From NCBI GenBank assembly GCA_033063855.1, contig CP093830.1:19592854-19656853 (forward strand): 64,000 nt of DNA, in the 5' to 3' direction. This stretch comes from Smittia aterrima (taxonomy: Eukaryota; Arthropoda; Insecta; Diptera; Chironomidae). The position numbers were made by a program, and so were the translations under genes. The notes below the pieces were generated by a model. The model did no database searches, was not told the DNA's origin, and worked only from the letters and a program-made list of their open reading frames with translations. The stretch's first letter is position 1. The number at the start of each line of letters is the position of its first letter. This document shows, piece by piece, positions 11,492 to 24,098 of the stretch.

Positions 11492-14400
11492 TCACTTAAA
11501 TATTTTCTTTAAAATATCTGTCATCGGCCTGATTATTAGAAAATAAATCAGTTCGAAGAAAGTCAATAAGGAAAAGCCAACGAATAGTCCAAGTAAGCCT
11601 CCGATAGTGCACAAGAAGTCAACTGCGGGATACAACTCGAATCTCTTGAATGTTATTACATCGCTTTCTTTGAACTTGAACTTCAGTGTGACTTCCTCTA
11701 GATCTCTGAAGAAAAAGTTCAGTTAAGAACAAACTTTTATTATTAAACGAACTCTTACTTATCGGTGTAGTTGTCTTTAACTCGAGTTGTGATCACTTCG
11801 TAATCATAACTGATCCAGTTACACAATGGCAAGCAGTGACTTGAGAATTCTGTGGTTCCTTTTCCTTCTAACACAACATTCTGAAGGGAAATTGCGCAAG
11901 GCCATCTCGAAATATCGCAAAGATTCATCGTTTCGTTTCTGATGTAGTTGAACGGTACGCAACCACATTTCTCAATCGTCATATCACTCAAAACTTCCAA
12001 ATCGCAATGAGATTTTGTGTAGTTCTTGAAATATTTCAATTTGAATTCATCTTCGAAGTAACATTTGCGCTGTCGTGGATCCATTGACCTTAAGCTCTCA
12101 TCAGATCTGATAACTTCCGGTTTGATCGATATTTCCATCAAACTTCCATAAGCCAATCTGGTGAACTTTCGGTATCGCACGTTCAACGGCATTTCATAAG
12201 GAGAATGAATGTAGAAGCTGGCTTTAGTACAAATCATGTTGTTTTCTCCTTCCAAGTAAAAGCTTTTTGTAAACGAAATTGTGAAATCGTTATCGAAATT
12301 TGAGACTTTCCAAGGAATCTCAACAGAAGAAGAAGCATTTTTATCAGATTTTTGGAGGCGAAAGAAATCATCAGAAACGCTGAAAGAGTTTTCAATTTAA
12401 ATTAGGAATACTTTGACAAGATCATTTTTACACGTTAGAGTCCAAAAGTTCCTCTGCATTGAAAGTATTGAAAGTAAACCCAATACCACTTGAAGTTAAA
12501 GTTTCAAGATATTGCAGATGCATGTTTTCGCGGTACTTTGCGATTCGGTCTCCAATCCAACGCTTTTGAGACTTGTAACTTATGTTGTTCTCCAAGAATT
12601 CGATAAATTCTGAATTGTCCGTGAAGTTGTACGGATAATATTCCATCGAATATTGGGGCTCTTCGTTGCAAACCATCATTTCAACAGTCGTTCTAAAATG
12701 TTGAATTCAAGTCAAGGCAAAATTATTAAGTCCACCTACCTGATGCCTGACCATTCTTCGTAGCATTCGATGCAGTAACCTAAGCCGAGTGCTGTTGTTA
12801 TTATATCATGAATTTCCAACATCATAAACGAATATGGAAATTCTCCGATGAATGTGATTGCCGGAAAATGAATCTGAAAATAAAATTGGCATTATTTCTT
12901 AATTTTAATTTACTTAAAAGCCTCGAACATCTTCAACGTCCATTGCCTTGCTCTCTTGCGAAATGGAAATTGTCTTTAAAGAATAATTTTCGTAAGACTT
13001 AGAAGCCATTGACTGAAAGCAATACATCGACAAAACGAAAGCTGAAACCCAGAACAATCTAAAATTATTTGAAATTATTTCATGGAGCAAATTGCAATAA
13101 AATATTTTTCTTACTTCTTAATCTTGTTGTTTTCGAAAGCAACAAACTTCAAACTGTGAATTGAAGATTCCTGCATGAAATTATTCAAAAAGTTCATTAT
13201 TTGAGTAAATCGAGTTTCTTGATTCGGAGAAGGATGAACTTTCGAATCACATTTGTTTAGCAGTGGCCGAAGACTGAAGAAGTAAATCACTTCGATCACA
13301 GACAAAGCTGACAATCCAGCGAATAATCCTTTTGAATGGAAACGTTAGAACTGCCAATCAAATAACATTCTTATCGCTTACCGAGCAAACCTCCAACGAA
13401 AGCCAAAATCTCCACATTCGTGTACTGCCTCTTGTTCAAAAATTGATGAAATTTGTCATCATTGAATTTGACCTCGAACATTGTATTCACTTGAATTTCA
13501 CTAAAATAAATTCGTTAATAAGTTAAAACCTCAGTTAAATATTCTTACTCGTTGAGATCAATAATTTTCATTTCAAATTCATAATTTATTCTTCGACAGG
13601 AGTTGAAGCATTTGCAGTATGATTTTGTTAATGAAAATTTTTCTTCAGCATTTTTAAAACATTTTCTGTCCGCAATGCCGCAGATTAGAGTCGATTGACT
13701 TCTAACCATCCAGAACTGAACGCATTTGCAAAATTCCAGAGTTAGATTGGCCAAGCATTCGTGCTCGCAATTGATTTTGTTGTAGACCTCAAAATATTTT
13801 AAACTTTTTTCTTCTGAGAGATAACATTGTCGACTAAAAAAAAACAATTTTTAAAATCCACAAAAGTCTTCTTCTTTCGCTTACTATTCAGGAGAGTAAT
13901 CAATAATCGAGTCGTCGTAATTCATCATTTTGGGAATGATCGTGAACAGAGTTGTTCGGTTGAACAATGTGAAATAGTTTGGAGAACTTGAAGAAATCGT
14001 CTCGAAAGGATCGTGAATTGTTAAATGATATCCGTTCTCCTTATGAATTGGAATAAATGTTTCTATCGATAATTTATCTTGATGATATACATAATGCGAT
14101 ATTTCAAGACGAATATCAACATTCAGTCCTAGATTTGCACTCGAAGTTTTCACCGGATAATCCAGTTGTGGAGTTCTTTTTACCGAATCAAAACCTGATT
14201 CAAATGAAGTTGAAGCTGTTTTGTTGTAATTGAAATCATTTGACAAATTGGTAAATTTGAAAAATTTCTGTGAATTTGGGAAATTAAAAGTGAAACACAA
14301 TCCGCGTTGACCAAGAGTTTGCGTGTAGTTGACTTGATATCGGTTTGTCCAGTTACCATGAATATCAGCAGAATTTGACGTCCCTTTAAATGTGTCTACG

Positions 14401-14970
14401 CCAAAAAAGTTAAGAAAATCTTCAAGACGATCCATGAAGTTTTCCGTTGAGATCGAAATGTTGAATTGAGAGAGGAAATCATCGTCAGTCACTAAGCTCA
14501 TGACTTGAAGTTGTTCCAGTCTGAAAGTTTAATATTTTCAAGGAATAAAATCAAAAGTTTATTAATTCGTGTTACTCGAGCTGCGTGAAGTTGCTCAAAT
14601 CTCTTTCCCCAGATTTAATCTGATCGACAGTTCCGTTGATTCTAATTCCGTCGATTGTTGGAGAAAACCCTGGACAAATCGTAACAGCTGGAAAATTAAT
14701 TTCAGACACGTGAACTGTCGTGTCGTCTAACAGCGTAACAATCGGAGTTTTCATCAACTTTTCTACTAACTCGACGATCAATATTGCAGTTAGAATTAGA
14801 GAAATGACGAGAGAAATTATCCAAAAGATTCTGAAAATTTAACTTTACACAACAAATCATTGAAAATCTTTCAGTTACTTCTCCACGATGTGACTTTTGG
14901 ATCTTCCAATGTAAACCATTCCATGAACGGTCGACTTTTCACAATAATTTTTAAAGTACGAGCGAATCAT
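11492..14970 (-). CDS. Tandem-fused ppk-like DEG/ENaC channel A
   Basis: Eleven exons on the minus strand: 14970-14879, 14830-14576, 14520-13885, 13833-13549, 13500-13382, 13328-13115, 13058-12929, 12873-12740, 12692-12432, 12379-11759, 11705-11492, giving 986 residues. DEG/ENaC channels are trimers of two-transmembrane subunits passing sodium. Here two subunits sit in one chain. Half one runs from an HG motif (STVHGMVYIG) and first membrane segment, through cysteine-rich loops (CYLSEEKSLKYFEVYNKINCEHEC), to the second segment GLFAGLSALSVIEVIYF. Half two repeats this and ends GLFVGFSLLTFFELIYF. A is the most divergent copy: in the linker the HG motif reads HS (SSIHSLKF), and intron 5 has an ordinary GT donor where B, C, F and G have GC. 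The donor of intron 7 (gttcga) is weak. Confidence 0.83.
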
Positions 14971-15256
14971 TGCAATCACTGGAATAGACTGAACAATTCA
15001 TGATTAAGTTTTGCATGACTTTGTTGAAATGTTAATTTTTCCTTCGCATGCAATGGCAATTGATTACTTTATCAAAGATAATCTCTAACAGATCATAACG
15101 AATTACTATTGATTAATTTGAAACAGGAGTTTGAGGAAAACTTAAGTTCTCAGAAATCAAGTCACTACAAAATTATGAAATAAAATGCATGCAAAGTTAT
15201 CATGAAATTAATTTTATTGAAGAACGTAACTAGTTCAGTCGATGCGGTTGACCGCA
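14971..15256. promoter_or_regulatory. Bidirectional spacer between channels A and B
   Basis: Only 286 bp separate the divergent start codons of channels A and B, so both promoters must lie here. Just before the B start is a block (tagttcagtcgatgcggttg) also found in varied form before C, F, G and the relic at 41102. It contains TCAGTC, which fits the arthropod initiator consensus, about 20 bp before the ATG. Confidence 0.5.
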
Positions 15257-18200
15257 ATGTTTCGCTCCTACTTCAAAAGCTTTTGTAGAAAATCAACGAT
15301 TCATGGATTTGCTTACATTGGTCATTCCAGATATCACTTCGTTGAAAAGTAATTCAAATCTTTTCTTCGTAATTCAACAACATTAAAAATTTGTAATATT
15401 TTCAGAGTTTTTTGGATGATTTCTCTTTTAATTTCATTGTTTTTCACTGCATCTTCGATTTTTGAGTTAATCGGAAAACTAAACAGAACTCCGATTGTTG
15501 TTGCTCAAGACGACACGCCAATTCACGTGTCGGAAATCTACTTTCCATCAATGACAATCTGCCCAGGACTTTGTACTGACGTGGAAAATATTGAATACGA
15601 TCAGTTCGTGACTGGAATAAAATCTGGACAAATGGATTTGAAAAACTTAACAGAACTTGAGTAAGATCAATTTTAAAAAAAAACATTTATCATCTAATGA
15701 CATTGATTTATAGATTGGAGCATCTTCAAGTCATAAGCATCGTCAAGAATGATAACTTTCTTTCAAAGTTCAACGTTTCGATTTCCACCGAAAATTTCAC
15801 GAAAAGACTTTCCGAGTTCTTTAACTTTTTTGGGACATTTTTATATGATTATGGAAATTTCACTAAACAATGGCACGTCAATTACACTCAAGTCTTAGGA
15901 AGAACTGGATTCTGTTTTACTTTCAATTTTCCAACTTCGAAAAAGTTTTACAAGATTACACAAATATCGAATGACTTCAACTACACACGGCAAATCCCTA
16001 CAGCAGATGGCCCTACAATGGATGATTTTTTTGAGATGGGAAGCACCAAAAATAGAGAGCATGCTTATCCTTTAAAGACTTTTAAATCTGCCCTCGGACT
16101 TTTTGCGGAAATTTCACTCGAGCGAGGTCATTACAACGAATTTCTTCGTAAAATGCAATATTTCGTTACGAACAACATCGAGGATGGTTATCATCTCACG
16201 TTCCATGATCCTTTTGAGATCATTTCGAGAGAATCTCCAAATTATTTTGCGATTTTTAATCGAACAACTTTCTTTAAAATAATTCCAAACATAATGAGAT
16301 TCGACGATTCCATTGCTGCCTTCAGTCCAGAGCAGTAAGTAAATATTAAACAGCTCTTGACTCAACTATAGTTGTTAAATGATTGCAGACGAAGTTGTTA
16401 TCTGCCTGAAGAGAAAGTCCTGAAATATTTCCAAGTCTACAACAAAATAAATTGTGAACACGAGTGCTTAGCCAATCTAACTTTGGCTACTTGCAAATGC
16501 GTTTTGTTTTTTATGGTCAGAAATGAATCGACGAGGATTTGTGGAGTCTCCGATTGGAATTGTTTCACCAAAGTCGATGAAATGTTTTCTGTGACCAAAT
16601 CAAAGTGCAAATGTTTAAGCTCATGCAAAAGAGTTGACTACAATGTCGAAATGAAAATCACAGATTATAAAAAGTAAGTTTGTTCAATCATTTAATGATA
16701 AGAGTGGGTCTTCGTCGATCTTATTCGAAAATTTATTCTAATCTATTTTTTTAGGGAAATTGATCCAAGTGTCATAATTGAAGTTGAATTCAGCGATGAC
16801 GAGTTCTTTCCATCAATCATCAAAAAACTTCACACTGACGTTGATATCCTCGCTTTCACTGGAGGGTTGTTGGGCACGTTTTTACTTTCATAAAAATTTG
16901 CTGATTTTCATTGATCTAATTTTAAAATGTTCACATTTTCAGGTTTATTTGCAGGTTTATCAGCTTTGTCTGTGATTGAAACAATTTATTTCTTTACACT
17001 TCGACTTTTCTTGGATTTGTGGAGACCAAAAGTTCATCCAATCGATAACGAAATTAATCAAAGTTCTCAAGACGAAAGCTTCTTGAAGAGTTTTATGAAA
17101 GAGTCTTCAGTTCATGGATTGTTTTACATCGCAACCGAAGACAGAAAAATTAAAAAGTTATTTCGTTGTCTTATTTTTATCAATTTTGTTAAAATCAATC
17201 TTAAAATTATTTTTAGAATATTTTGGGTTTTTGCATTCGCTGTTTCGATTTATGGCTGCGTTTTGATGGCAACTGAATATTGTCAGAAATTTTCATTAAA
17301 ATCATCTTTGATCACGCAAGATAGTCGAACGATTAGTGTTAGCCAAGTAAGTCAAACTCTTCTTAAACAGTTTTCTAATTTCATTCAAAATATTTTAATT
17401 TTGTCAGATTCCGTTCCCAGCAATAACATTCATTGGTGACTTCGAAGAGTCTTATCAAGAACTTCTACTCGATTATTGGTGGGCGGAGTGTATGCAGTGT
17501 ATAGAAGATATTTCCAATCTCAAGTAAAACTCTTAGGAAACCAAATAGAACTTTGTAAAATTTAAATTTCTTTTTTTTAGAACAATGGTTGAAATGTTTG
17601 TTTGTAGTGGAGGTCCCGAGTTAGAAATGGATCAATATCCGTTCAATTATTCCCAAAAGTCAGATTTCATCGACTTGCTGCTGAACATTACGTTTAACTC
17701 GCAATCACTTTGGTTTGAAGAAAGAAACACAAGTTGGCTGGGCGATAATAATCCAAACTTCGTTGAGACTTTAACAGAAAACGGAATTGGATTCACATTC
17801 AACACTTTTGATGCTGGAAAGTTTTTAAACACTGAAGTGTGAGCTTTATAAAATTATCTTGTCATTTTCAACAAAAAGTTTCTTTTTCTTATTCAGCATT
17901 TCAAAAGATTTCCTTCGCATTCAAAGTAGAAATAACGAAGAAATTTCAACTCCAGTACCGTGGGCAAATTTTTTGAGCTACAACAGCAGTTTCAAGATTT
18001 CTTTGACAAACCATTCTTATTTGAATGACAAAGATGGATTAAACCGTCGTTGCAAAGAAGCCGCTTTTCTTGTTCATTCTCCTTATGAAATGCCTTTAAA
18101 CATTCCCTACTCAAAATTTACCAAGCTTTTGTACGGGACATTGATGGAAGTTTTAATCAAACCTGTAATCATAAAGTCGGATGAGAACATCAAAGAGATG

Positions 18201-18795
18201 GATCTTGAAGATCGTAAATGTTATTTCGCTGACGAGTATCAACTGAAGTATTTCAAACATTACACAAAATCTCATTGCGACTTGGAAGTTCTGAGTGATG
18301 TTACTTACGCAAAATGTGGCTGCGTTCCCTTCAACTACATCAGAAGTGATTCAATGGAGCTTTGCGATTTATCAAAATGGAAATGCGCAATCTCTTTACA
18401 GGAAGTGATTCAAGAAGGCAAAGGCAACACAGAATTCTCTCGACATTGTTTACCATTGTGCGATTTGATCACTTACGACATGGAATTCGTCGTGGATCGC
18501 GTTGCAAAGAACTTCAGCTCCAAGTAAATTGAAATTATTTCGTTGAGTTTTTATTAATTTTATATGAAGTTATTTAGAAGAAGTCAACTTAAGCTTCAAG
18601 TATAAAGAAAGTGAAGTGGCTGTACTTAAGCGATATCGACAGTTCACTATGATCGACTTCTTGAGTAACATCGGCGGCTTACTTGGACTCTTCGCTGGAG
18701 TTTCCTTCTTTTCGATTTTAGAGACTTTTTATCTACTGATTGTCAGACCAATCACTGATTTATTAAGAAAGTTTTGTACAAAACGGTTTCTTTAG
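15257..18795 (+). CDS. Tandem-fused ppk-like DEG/ENaC channel B
   Basis: Exons 15257-15348, 15406-15660, 15714-16334, 16389-16673, 16755-16873, 16943-17156, 17217-17346, 17408-17523, 17581-17838, 17897-18523, 18570-18795, giving 980 residues. Half one: HG motif (STIHGFAYIG), first membrane segment about residues 35-53, HVSEIYFPSMTICPG, LGRTGFCFTFNFPTS, a cysteine cluster (CEHECLANLTLATCKC), then the second membrane segment GLFAGLSALSVIETIYF near 457-478. A linker of about 50 residues carries a second HG motif (SSVHGLFYIA). Half two: membrane segment about 530-548, NGIGFTFNTFDAGKF, HSPYEMPLNI, CGCVPFNYIR, and final segment GLFAGVSFFSILETFY. Intron 5 starts with GC (16874). Function in the animal is unknown; sodium conductance is inferred from the family. 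Confidence 0.87.
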
Positions 18796-19096
18796 GAAAG
18801 ACCTTTAATTTCTCAAAAATCAAATAATCGCAAAAATATCTAAATTAAATTGCGTGATAAGCTAGAGACCATAAATAAATTATTTCCAGTTGTTTTTGGC
18901 TCATATTTCATTTTGTAAATTACAATCACAATAATTACACTTAAAACAATCATGACTCAAATTAAACTTAAAGTTTAATTCATAGACTACAATATTACTA
19001 GATGCGAAACTTCACCATAATCGTCAAGCCAGTCAATTCTAACATTTTATCTCAAATTAAATTCATAACGGATGATTGTCACATAAGAAAGTTGTT
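18796..19096. repeat. Spacer B-plexin, left end of a duplicated block
   Basis: No gene seen. Convergent 3' ends of channel B (+) and plexin (-). From about 18796 the sequence matches, with small gaps, the stretch after channel F starting at 40276. The match continues into the plexin 3' end, showing a segmental duplication. Confidence 0.7.
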
Positions 19097-22000
19097 TTAT
19101 TCTTTTGTGTTGCACGTACTTTGGGAATAACTAAGAACTCCAATGGGGAAAACAAGATTCTCGCCAATTCTCACAACAACGTCCATATCATCGAATCCAT
19201 CAGTTGGTGGTCGGCATGTGAGTTGATGTCGTGAGAGACTCGTAATGTTGCACATTTTATCACCAATCTTTACCTCAACATCCGATTCCTTACATGCGCG
19301 ATCTAAATTCTTTCCGTTGATTGTTAAATATTCGCTGTTGTAATATTTTACTTTATCGAACTTAAAATAGAACGGATCAGGATACAATTCGAATGGTGTC
19401 AGCGCTTTCGACAAGTTTTGCGTCGAAATAACATCGTCCATGATGAAACCATATTCGAGTTGAATTGGACTATTTCCAGCTTCCCATTCGGAGATGAATG
19501 CTGGGTCTGTGAGTTGTTTGTTGCTGCTAAGCTGAAGTACATTCATGCGATAGGAATTTCCGTAGGTCAGCGGTTGACTCTCTGTAACGTCATTGCTCGT
19601 GAGTTTCATTGTTGTTGGTCCATTAGCCATGTCGACAACTGGAGAGTTGCAAACCATCTCGTTATCGCTTAGAACTTTACATTGCGCGATGAACTGACGG
19701 TTGTCGTAATAAACGTACATGCTTGGCTGTTGAATAGATTTGAAGTAACGACCGATGACGGTAATTTTCACACCACCAGACGGAATTCCTTTTGGAATCT
19801 TGTGACTACATCCACCAGACGTTGCATAATCAATAATAGGATCAGTGACATATTCGAATGGAACTGAGTTTAGTTGTCGTTCAGCCGAATCGAATTCCAT
19901 CTTGAGGAAGCCTTTCGACTGCAACGACGCTGGGGATGTTCGGCAGAAAGCGTCTTTAACATTAGTCGTAAGGATTTCACACTTCAACCCATTTATCGAT
20001 CCTTTGATTAAACTTCCGGCGTTCAAGTGGTTTCCTCGAATGTGAATTCTCGTTCCACCTGAGATTGGCCCAAATTTCGGTTCGAAGTCATGAATCACGG
20101 GATCAACAAACTCAAAGTCACCACGAGATTCTCCACTGTAGTCTTGAACCTGCACGACAATCTTTCCTGAGCGATATGCCGTCGTTCCGAGCCCGTCGAC
20201 ACGGCAAACAATCTCACGAGAATCAAGGTAGAGTTCTCGGTAGGGAAGACAATCTATGCCAGCGATTTTCACACCTGAATAAATGTCATTTAAGTTCTTG
20301 CCAAGATTGATGCCTTTAATGGTGATGTTTGTGCCGCCTTCCCATGGCCCTGTTCGTGGTGAGAAACTGTGAATCTCGGGGTTAGGACAAGTTTGAAGAC
20401 GATCAAGCCAATCGACTATTCCTTCAGTGCCTTCACATTGCTCTTCAACCTCACAACTGTTGGATGAGCTACACCAGCCACACCCGTACTTTGCCGGCAA
20501 GGTCAGACACATGCCGCAACTGTCCGCCATGTCTCGGCATCGATAAATAACGACGTGTATGTTATGTGGATTGTCAAGAGGGTTGACTCCACCCCAAATT
20601 ACGGCAAACGATGCTGATATGTGAGATGTCTTTGAGTGGTAAATGAAGTCCATGGAATCGCAATAAATTGTGTCGCCGAGCAGTTGCGCATTCACACTTG
20701 AAACACGTCCTTCGATATTAAACAGACAAATGAAACGGGTCTGCACGATAAACTGCCCAATGACGTGAACTCGAACTTTCACGGAGCGCTTTACGCCAGC
20801 TGGTACAAGAATTTCAGCTCCCAAGTCAGTGACATCAATTGCAGGACAGAAAGCTGGACCTGATCGATACGACGGTCCCATTCGAGTACCTCCGTTCACC
20901 ATAATGTCATTACGACAGTTCTCAGCAGTATCATGAGTGCATCGATGTTTACCAATGCACCAATCACAAGGGAAGAGTGAGGAAACGCATCGTGTGCATG
21001 AGAGATGTGTCGAGCAATCGAAGAATGTAAAATTGGTAAAGACGAGATCTGGTCCACTGGCAGTACGAACGCTTAAACGAGCCGTGAAATGATCTGCAAG
21101 CATATAAGAATTTTAAGTACCGAGCAAATTGAGATTAAATCAAATAACTTACGTCGTCCCTGTTCAATTTGTGGCAAGAGATCAGTTTGTGGAGTCATAC
21201 AATTGACGATATTTCCATTTCTCGTAGCATTGGTCACAATAACTTTTTCCTTCGTTGTGAATGCGCAGACGAGATGTTCTTTAAGATTCGGAAGATGATC
21301 AATAACCAATTCGAGATTTCTGGCAGTTGTTCGGTGAAGCTGATGTGGTGTGACTGATGTGATTGAAGTACATTTTAAATTCTTGTAGTTAACCCAATAG
21401 AGCGGATCGTTTCCATCGTCTTGACAGTTTGTTCGTAGCGTACATTTATTTTCCATCGAGCACCATCCGCAGTAAGGATCGCGAGCTGACAAACATTCTC
21501 CGCATGTGCGATGAGCGTTACATTCATGAACTTGAACCTTTGAGACTTTCTGCTCACTCATCACATAAATATTCATTTTCTTTTTGTCGAAAAACATGTC
21601 TTGATTAATTGGGCTGCCTTCGTCAATCAAAATGTCTGCGTATTCAGTAGCAAGAGTTCCGCTTTCGACTACAAGCTTCTTAACGCGACCATTCGATGTT
21701 CCAATGAAAACTACGGAGAAGCTGCTAGTAGACGTTGCAGCAACTGAAGTGATTTCAGTATTGAAAGTCGCTGCTGCTGTCATCGTCACTGGCATGTCTC
21801 CTCCGAATGGCGAGTTCACATCCAAACCACAGAAATCTTCGCTCAAGTGTTGAAGTCTCGCAGGAACGCAGCGATTGTTCGATGAGATAAAGTCAAGTCC
21901 ACGAGATCCGTCGCCGTTGAAGCAAGCTCTAATGTTTTGCGTGAACTTTCGTCGAATTGATTTCAAAGAATAGACACACAAAGCTGTTTTATTTGTGGTG

Positions 22001-23242
22001 ACATTAGCGTTTGCTTGAGAGAAGACTGCGAACAAAACATCGTCGCTTGTTTGAATATTTAGACTTTCTGCGAGGTCTTGACCGGGTCGTCCAAGATAAC
22101 CACTCTGCACGCTGTTGTAATTAGTTCCATCCTCACCAATGCACTCGATAGGAATCTCAGTGTACGAGTAATAGTTGGAATCATCCTGGCAAACTCTTAC
22201 TACTTTACTGATCCACTCCTTTGGCTTCGAATGATGGAAGTTCTTCAGTTGGAACGTGAGGAAATAAGAGAAACGTTCGGACGGGAAGCCATAAACGTAT
22301 TTCACGGGGAAGATTTCTCTTGCGTAATTATTGATGAACATTCGAGTGCCTGTGGTGACGTGCGAGGTTGCAATTTGGAACATCTTGTCTTTTTGCAACG
22401 ATCGACTCGACACAGCAGGAATTTCACTTCGATGTGGCGAGTTGTTTGTGTAGGTTACACCAATGTACATAACATGAGTTGATTTCGTATCTGTTGGACC
22501 TGGAGCAACAAAAGCCACGGTCGATGCGTGTTCATTGTTCGCAACAACTGCTTCCTGGACTTCTTGATCGATAAGTGAGATGTTTTTCTTTGATCGAACT
22601 GAGCATAAGCCTTGAAACAGTGTCCCGCAGACAATGAGTCGCGACGTACTATAATCGATGAGCAAAACTTTGTTAGTGTTGTTCGTCAGCTTCCGGTTAA
22701 TGTGTGACGGGCAATCGAGCATTGTACATTCGGGTGAATCCATTTTCGGCCCCGTCTCTTCCGATACTTTGACTTCCAAGTCTGGAGTCAGCTGATAAAT
22801 TCGATTCACGGCGCCCACATAAACCTACGAGATGTGAGAACAGATTTAGAACATTAGTAAGCGCTCAGCTGAATCATATCGCGATGTATTTTGAAACAAC
22901 CACTGACTGCTGCAAGTTTCCTGCGTTCAATTAAAGATTAATGTACTCGTCCAACGAGCCAAAACGAAACCATTTCGAACCAAAGATAACGCAGATCTTA
23001 TTGACCTTAAAGCTTTATTGACCTCTCTGAAATAATCTGACGTATCCCATGATATCATCGACTAACGCTGCTAGGAAATAATATGGAAAACTCACCCGGC
23101 CGGTTAAGTTATCGACTAAAAGATGATTTAATCTCGTTTCAAATGTCTGTTGATGTCTGATGATTCCTTTCGCACTGTTGCTGTTCACGACACTCCAACT
23201 GCTGATGAGCAGAGCGAGGTGAAAAATCGATTGAAGTTTCAT
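19097..23242 (-). CDS. Plexin-like protein, ectodomain only
   Basis: Exons on the minus strand: 23242-23096, 22824-21153, 21093-19097, giving 1,271 residues. Plexins are semaphorin receptors in axon guidance. A signal peptide (MKLQSIFHLALLISSWSVVNS) leads into a sema domain (GRVYVGAVNRIYQL, YTNNSPHRSEIPAVSSRSL). A PSI module follows at about 480 (CGECLSARDPYCGWC), then PSI modules near 633 and 800, alternating with IPT/TIG domains (PEIHSFSPRTGPWEGGTNI, PVIHDFEPKFGPISGGTRI and two more). The chain stops after the last IPT domain (VVRIGENLVFPIGVLSYSQS plus a few residues). No transmembrane segment and no cytoplasmic GAP domain occur downstream on this strand. A possible donor (gtacgt) near the end could lead to missing exons, but none are in the window. 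The stop overlaps an AATAAA at 19096-19101. It may be a secreted form or a gene truncated by the channel cluster. Confidence 0.85.
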
Positions 23243-23784
23243 GTTTAACTAATTTTTATAAAATCTTTTATGGATAAAGCTCACTTCCGCAATATTCACT
23301 TTGCTTTGATCAATTTTCTGTAAAGTGCTAAGGAAGTTCAATTAGAAATCATGTTTCGGAATTTATTAATTTGCAGGTTTGATATTGGAGTTGGAGCGAA
23401 AAGTCTCGATGCTATGACACAAGCTGTCGAATTATTTCTGAACTTCAAATAATTTATATTAAGTGAATACGATTACTAATGTTCTCTCTCTACCTTCAAC
23501 CAACTTTGATTTTACGCTTAAATTGATTAATTTAATGAGAGTTTATGTGACAACTTTACTGCGGAATTACTTCGAGGGAACTGATTTCTTATTATTTTTC
23601 TTATCACATAGAACGAATACGCTTAAACTCTATAGACAAACACAGGGCACTTCACATGACTGAAACTTTTCATCTTTACTGATATATTTGATGCAATTGC
23701 TGTGCATCTTTATGCTGATGAGAACTTCAGCCTCGTTAATCATTCTTCATAAATATACGTGTCTAATCAAATGGGCTGATCAAT
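23243..23784. other. Spacer upstream of plexin
   Basis: Presumed promoter and 5' flank of the plexin gene. AT-rich, with no gene or clear repeat seen. Confidence 0.4.
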
Positions 23785-23789
23785 TCGAC

Positions 23790-23935
23790 AGTTTTCAGCA
23801 CTCGACTTCTTGAGTAGCATCGTTGGCTTACTTGGAACCTTCGCTGGAGTTTCCTTTTTGTCAAAAAGTTTATCATTTGGTCAAAGTTCTAATAAGAGAG
23901 TTTTGCTCAAATGGTTTTCTTTATAGTTCTTTTTA
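23790..23935 (+). pseudogene. Relic of a channel last exon
   Basis: The stretch resembles the start and middle of the last exon of channels B-F (QF-ALDFLSSIVGLLGTFAGVSFL), then decays with frame loss and ends near a cttta/tag-like tail as in the intact copies. No upstream exons are attached. It is best explained as the leftover 3' end of a deleted channel gene just before channel C. Confidence 0.75.
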
Positions 23936-23989
23936 TCGTTCTTTAGGAAGGAAATTCCAAGTTCACACAAAAATCAATTGTTCATAGAA

Positions 23990-24098
23990 TTATCTAAAAT
24001 CAAATGCGTGCAAAGTTATGAAAACGAGAAGTTTTAATAAAAATCTGATTTGCTTTGTTGTAGAACGTAAACTCGTTCAGTCGATTCAGTTGACCACA
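23990..24098 (+). promoter_or_regulatory. Intergenic module before channel C
   Basis: A block with caaatgcgtgcaaagttat, an AATAAA (24036-24041) and acgtaaactcgttcagtcg leads to the ATG at 24099. Nearly the same block lies at about 27665-27775 and before F (about 35965-36075). It seems to combine the polyadenylation signal of the preceding copy with the start region, including a TCAGTC initiator-like motif, of the next. Confidence 0.55.
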
